From contig JACQMX010000021.1 of the NCBI GenBank assembly GCA_016203375.1, positions 1 to 16,728 of the forward strand: a DNA stretch of 16,728 bases, read 5' to 3'. The DNA comes from Candidatus Woesearchaeota archaeon. Its GTDB lineage: Archaea; Nanobdellota; Nanobdellia; Woesearchaeales; UBA12501. Every line of letters starts with the position of its first letter. Within the stretch, counting starts at the first letter, position 1. Shown here piece by piece: positions 14,301 to 16,728 of this stretch. Made by a program: the position numbers and the translations under genes. The notes under the pieces were generated by a model. It ran no database searches. It had not been told where the DNA came from and saw only the letters and a list, made by a program, of their open reading frames with translations.

Positions 14301-14743
14301 TTCCAACTGGCGCGCCAGTGGAAACGTGCGTTGCCATGCGAGCCTTTGGATGGTGTATGTTTGTCTATGGAGAAATATTCCAGCTTATCCCATTTTCTGC
14401 ATTTATTAAAGGTATGCTCGGTGCTATCGTTGGTGCTTTCCAAAGCGTGATGGGGATTGTTGGTTTAGCATTAGGATTAAGCTGTTGGCTTTTTAGCACT
14501 GGAAACCCTGAGGACTGGGTTGACGAGGCGTGTACAGTAATAAAATTACCTAAAATCTTGCAGGAATTTTGGGATACTATTAAAGGATTTCGAGATGCCC
14601 AGGCCTGGGGCTTTGGTGAAAATAGCTGCGATGCAGCAATCGAGAAAGCAGACGAAGTGATCGAAGCGCATGAAGAAGCGGAAGCTGCAGAAGAAGCAAC
14701 GATGCCGCCTGCTCCTCCAGCGCCGCCGACACCTGTCGGGTGA
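11312..14743 (+). CDS. Giant secreted/membrane protein with Ig-like repeats and hydrophobic C-terminal domain
   Basis: 1143 residues (1141 if the ATG at 11318 is used). A Sec signal peptide ends near VMA-APDT around residue 30. Residues 40-490 are beta-rich Ig-like modules, with junctions of the form DD-PP/AP followed by a strand (DDAAPTV, DDTPPSI, DSEYPEF). A central beta region runs to about 800. The C-terminus changes character: hydrophobic segments at about 811-855, 962-980 and 1030-1061, with a Cys-rich stretch between (ECQYLQC, ETCVAM, FGWCMF). I recall similar C-terminal domains in Woesearchaeota/Pacearchaeota. The protein ends with a Glu/Ala-rich helix (EAHEEAEAAEEA) and PPAPPAPPTPVG. 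It leads an operon, with the next gene six bases away. A surface scaffold or adhesin fixed by its own membrane domain is the best guess; the function is not known. Confidence 0.78.
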   Translation: MKMKRGLKGIASFMIFLIVTLPFYVSSVMAAPDTLTVVKTSGEDGVSGFRRGFDATKITVEVSPDPPRSVQPSQIQWVLNYGGNSTNPFTCCTQKSGSAAYTCVADGIMSPLTFGTYSYLACGVGCTCNPGEGVTTCRKETTITTDDAAPTVTSKSVSPSVSNGGDATLSLTLADGIGGDAAICSGIGTVDIMYGSILVASVLVNTTACTHSFTQTFSSASFPNGNDSLCIFPSDRLGNVLTGMTSENCLSFAKDDTPPSISDITLLSAEADVPINFVSAGTPSMRLKAFVTSSLYFGAPTVSATISKAGTQAATTTFSCVTAGSPDAWNCTSNSFSVAVDATTILDITVTAEDEGGNEASATTSIGVNVDTDQGQVLEVGTTVMRTINGQLTGFVTSKRPNRLYAIIAESGAGFAGNKVSFNLATGQHIPATCSQLDASTWLCENTDFTVSSTWGDSITGTFQGTDDAGQQVTPSTFTFYIDSEYPEFNRIVLFNEGPNNAGQTFFLSGDSMLIKVYFDEKPSTKDRQAGMMDDFNTMNATLDLSKVTGETEARLPEGCGFVTELTPLPEGESPPPELEGQWVCYWHITTPAHLLEFKVNIADALGNKPSPASTSWMKDVYVEYVDAVSGQSKEMYVPDGVTPGISDDVVNPNCWLLKEPLEANPPVVDAEIASIAGHNVWYKLHLDPESCVAVNNNDVRLASINLDPATCTGDTDVIQGAAIVTPSPNSQDSYLKLTVGPAEFTEQELRLDCALTLISDMPPRAGQDERRISQPEIENFTAIVRLQGIQAVDDALIEEIKNVKEGVDHGFMVFLDYLNRISMFIDQLCKIIYLINTINQVVAVVRLAVIPCQGIPFCKPAVPPIDGAARTTSGTFNAIVNGFYYVCQYNSCRYGFWYSDKLDDVYNNLANGANSALAGGFQGPRGRVQVLGQAPATGEPPNYPHEALLGNVAVWANPKNSIIMSLLMLCLPGIVFNLMKARQVECQYLQCLASEVPTGAPVETCVAMRAFGWCMFVYGEIFQLIPFSAFIKGMLGAIVGAFQSVMGIVGLALGLSCWLFSTGNPEDWVDEACTVIKLPKILQEFWDTIKGFRDAQAWGFGENSCDAAIEKADEVIEAHEEAEAAEEATMPPAPPAPPTPVG
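14739..14743 (+). promoter_or_regulatory. Ribosome-binding site overlapping the stop codon
   Basis: GGTGA, matching the anti-Shine-Dalgarno region of 16S rRNA, includes the TGA stop of the Ig-like gene and lies six bases ahead of the ATG at 14750. It indicates translational coupling within one operon. Confidence 0.65.
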
Positions 14744-14749
14744 AAAAAT

Positions 14750-16606
14750 ATGAAGAAATGTAGTCTGATGATAACATTATGGATGATGGTATTACTTCTT
14801 ACTCTTACAATGGTAAGCGCTCTTGCCACAAAAATTGTTTATGAAAGGGGCAATTGGCGCATGAAGGATGACGCAGGAACTGAAATTCCCATAAATAATC
14901 CGGCTGCGCAAACCGCGTTTAATCAACAGATGAATAGCATTTCTAGCTCAAGGCATGGCTATGTATTTGTGCTTGATACAGCTAATACCCGTTGGTCAGC
15001 ACAAACACGAAGCGGTAGCGCGGTGCCTCTTTCAGCGTTAGGCGTTGATCAATCTTATCTTGATAATACAGTGAGCGATGCCGTTAGCACAGCTGCACCT
15101 TCTGCTCCAGGAGCATTGCCGCCGACTTTACCAGGGGGGGCTCCTGCAGCTCAATCATCAGTTCCAACAGAAGGCTATCCAGACGCAGATGCATGCCTTA
15201 ATGCTGGTTTTGGTCCTTGCAAGCAATTGGCGAATGGCCGTTACGCCCCTCTTACGCAACCTGCTTTAGGAAGCAGGCCTGGGGAAGATCCAGGAGCGGC
15301 AACCGCATGCACAGGCAATTGCTTTTATTATAATGACCCACAAACAGGAGAAACTTTGGTTACAAGAAATGCAGCTGATTGCGGCTCACAAGGTTGTATC
15401 CAAGAAAACAGTTATGCACAATGGCAAGATGCTGAAGGCAAGCAGCATTTTATTCCAACAATCAATGCTCCTTGTGAGGGGGTTGCGACTGTTGGCGACC
15501 AAAAGTGCTATACTGTTCCAGGAACAACAGATCGCTCGTATATTTGTGGTGGTCCAAATAATCCATCGTGTCCATCTGAAGGCACGCAGGCTCAGTCGGC
15601 GAATGCGCGAACTGTAGCGAGCAAAAGGCAATACTGGACGCCCCCGTCGGCAGATGAGTGTACGAATAAGGGAGGAAGAATGATTGAGGGTACCGGTGTT
15701 TGCGAAGTTATTGGCGACTGTCCTGCCAGCTGGTACCAACCAAGCTGCAGTAAAAACTTAGAGGAAGAAAAAGCATATGCAACTTATATTGTTAGTCTCC
15801 TTAATCAAGCTCGTCTTAGTTCGCTTTTGGAAGCTGGAGCTGCTGGACGCGCGTGGGGTCAGGTGTTTAGCTTTATGACCTTTGGTGCCATACCTGCAGA
15901 CAAACCACTTTGGGAAGAGTTTTGGGAAACTGATGCTGGTATGGTTATCACCGGCAACTGGGAAACATCCATTTGCCGTATTACCCCTGACGTTTCCGAT
16001 ACGATTGGCATAGTTATGAATGCTGAGGGATCAGGGATTGGCATGTGGGTAAAAGGCGAGTTCAGCCAAGTGCGAGGAAGACCAGAAGAAACTGCCCCAG
16101 AACAAACGTACGATCTTTACATATATAAGCTCACCACATCCGTCATGCCCTCAGGATTAACTGCACATTCCGGCGAAGAAGGATGTGCAGATAAGGTTAG
16201 ATTTTATATTCGATTGCAAGGCGGTGGTGCCGAATCTGAAGATGTTGACTTTGGGCAGCAAGGCGATCCAAGCGATAATATTGTTGAACTTCAGTGCAAT
16301 GGTCCTCCAGCGACATATAGCGGAAGCAGTGCTATCATCTGGCCTTCTCGCAACAAGTTTGAGAAGGTATGCCTTGAATTTGAAGGCACTGATTTCCATC
16401 CACAAATTGCAGATGAAGTTGGAAATGAACTATGCGCAGATCTCGTCGAGAGCGGCAGTCCTGAAGATCTTGGCTGTTCAATAGATGTCGGTAGCGTTTT
16501 TAATCCCACATTTGAATGTCCTACAGCAACTGGAGAACGCCCAGCAGGATACGAAACAGCTCCTTCCGCTCCAGAAGGTGAAGGCAGCTTCGGTGCGGTG
16601 GGTTGA
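14750..16606 (+). CDS. Cysteine-rich secreted protein of unknown function
   Basis: 618 residues. A signal peptide (MKKCSLM, then a Leu/Met-rich core) ends near VSALA around residue 26. Three parts follow. A small N-terminal domain (27-95) includes YERGNWRMKDDAG. A low-complexity Ala/Pro linker (about 105-140) comes next. Then a long Cys-rich region contains about twenty cysteines, often in close pairs (ACTGNC, GVC then GDC). Its second half is beta-rich and has WETSICRI, the start of a domain I recall in DPANN secreted proteins encoded beside Ig-like giants. The cysteine content implies disulfides outside the cell. The C-terminus GEGSFGAVG echoes the VG endings of its two neighbours. It is the second gene of the operon, six bases after the previous stop, and is followed three bases later by another gene. 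No enzymatic motif is recognised. Confidence 0.78.
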   Translation: MKKCSLMITLWMMVLLLTLTMVSALATKIVYERGNWRMKDDAGTEIPINNPAAQTAFNQQMNSISSSRHGYVFVLDTANTRWSAQTRSGSAVPLSALGVDQSYLDNTVSDAVSTAAPSAPGALPPTLPGGAPAAQSSVPTEGYPDADACLNAGFGPCKQLANGRYAPLTQPALGSRPGEDPGAATACTGNCFYYNDPQTGETLVTRNAADCGSQGCIQENSYAQWQDAEGKQHFIPTINAPCEGVATVGDQKCYTVPGTTDRSYICGGPNNPSCPSEGTQAQSANARTVASKRQYWTPPSADECTNKGGRMIEGTGVCEVIGDCPASWYQPSCSKNLEEEKAYATYIVSLLNQARLSSLLEAGAAGRAWGQVFSFMTFGAIPADKPLWEEFWETDAGMVITGNWETSICRITPDVSDTIGIVMNAEGSGIGMWVKGEFSQVRGRPEETAPEQTYDLYIYKLTTSVMPSGLTAHSGEEGCADKVRFYIRLQGGGAESEDVDFGQQGDPSDNIVELQCNGPPATYSGSSAIIWPSRNKFEKVCLEFEGTDFHPQIADEVGNELCADLVESGSPEDLGCSIDVGSVFNPTFECPTATGERPAGYETAPSAPEGEGSFGAVG

Positions 16607-16609
16607 GTT

Positions 16610-16728
16610 ATGGCATTGTTATCATTTAAATACGATTGGCAGCAGTATCGTGCTAGTTTTTGTTCTCTTCTATCGAAGAAAGCTCTCTACGTTGCGCTCA
16701 TTGATGCGGCTTTTTATTTTTTTATCAT
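16610..16728 (+). CDS. Start of a membrane-protein gene (cut by the window end)
   Basis: The first 39 codons of an open frame begin three bases after the previous stop and continue past the window edge. A GGTGG element ends eight bases ahead of the ATG. The peptide starts MALLSFKYDW, has a polar stretch and then the hydrophobic run YVALIDAAFYFFI, which looks like a first transmembrane helix. Spacing makes it the third gene of the surface operon. Nothing more can be said about its family. Confidence 0.6.
   Translation, partial: MALLSFKYDWQQYRASFCSLLSKKALYVALIDAAFYFFI

Noticed and set aside
13814..14443. 209-codon open frame on the minus strand
   Set aside because: It lies wholly opposite the Ig-like giant, has no ribosome-binding site or promoter that I can see, and its translation shows no domain.
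1..16728. CRISPR array, tRNA, rRNA, insertion sequence or attachment site
   Set aside because: No regularly spaced repeats, cloverleaf-like sequence, terminal inverted repeats or transposase/integrase motifs were seen in the short intergenic regions or reading frames.

Overview
The window looks like chromosomal DNA from a DPANN archaeon, most likely of the Woesearchaeota/Pacearchaeota type. The archaeal signs are TATA boxes about 28-33 bases ahead of several start codons (apparently leaderless genes), Shine-Dalgarno sequences only where there is a leader or inside operons, and two surface proteins that begin with the basic-GQITIF-hydrophobic N-terminus I associate with these lineages. The assignment below domain level rests on recalled family resemblance, not on a search.

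Layout. (1) 81-965 (+): a Tat-exported YkuD-type L,D-transpeptidase. (2) 4173-925 (-): a two-gene operon. It holds a membrane-anchored GQITIF protein with a C-terminal cadherin/Ig-like domain, then a secreted 734-residue protein whose C-terminus looks like a CHAT/caspase-fold cysteine peptidase. The second gene overlaps the transpeptidase gene tail to tail by 41 bp. (3) 4174-4276: a compact divergent promoter with an inverted repeat between TATA box and start. (4) 4277-5478 (+): a lipoprotein gene overlapping a double zinc-ribbon protein gene. (5) 5571-7832 (+): metG, methionyl-tRNA synthetase, with a lysine-rich N-terminal extension. (6) 7895-8743 (+): a five-helix membrane protein with a cysteine-bearing tail. 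(7) 8798-16728 (+): a surface block with an 807-residue GQITIF paralogue, a 1143-residue Ig-like protein with a hydrophobic C-terminal membrane domain, a Cys-rich 618-residue secreted protein, and the start of another membrane-protein gene.

How they may fit together. Apart from metG and the zinc-ribbon protein, every gene encodes a predicted exported or membrane protein. The last three genes are tightly spaced and probably form one operon. Three neighbouring proteins share a C-terminal VG ending, and the two GQITIF paralogues share paired cysteines. A reasonable inference is a cell-surface assembly (envelope, appendage or host-contact machinery) with separate envelope-modifying (transpeptidase) and proteolytic (CHAT-like) genes nearby. 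No gene names this assembly and its function is unknown.

I see no tRNA, rRNA, CRISPR array, insertion sequence or integrase. Coding density is high and no gene-free stretch exceeds about 105 bp.
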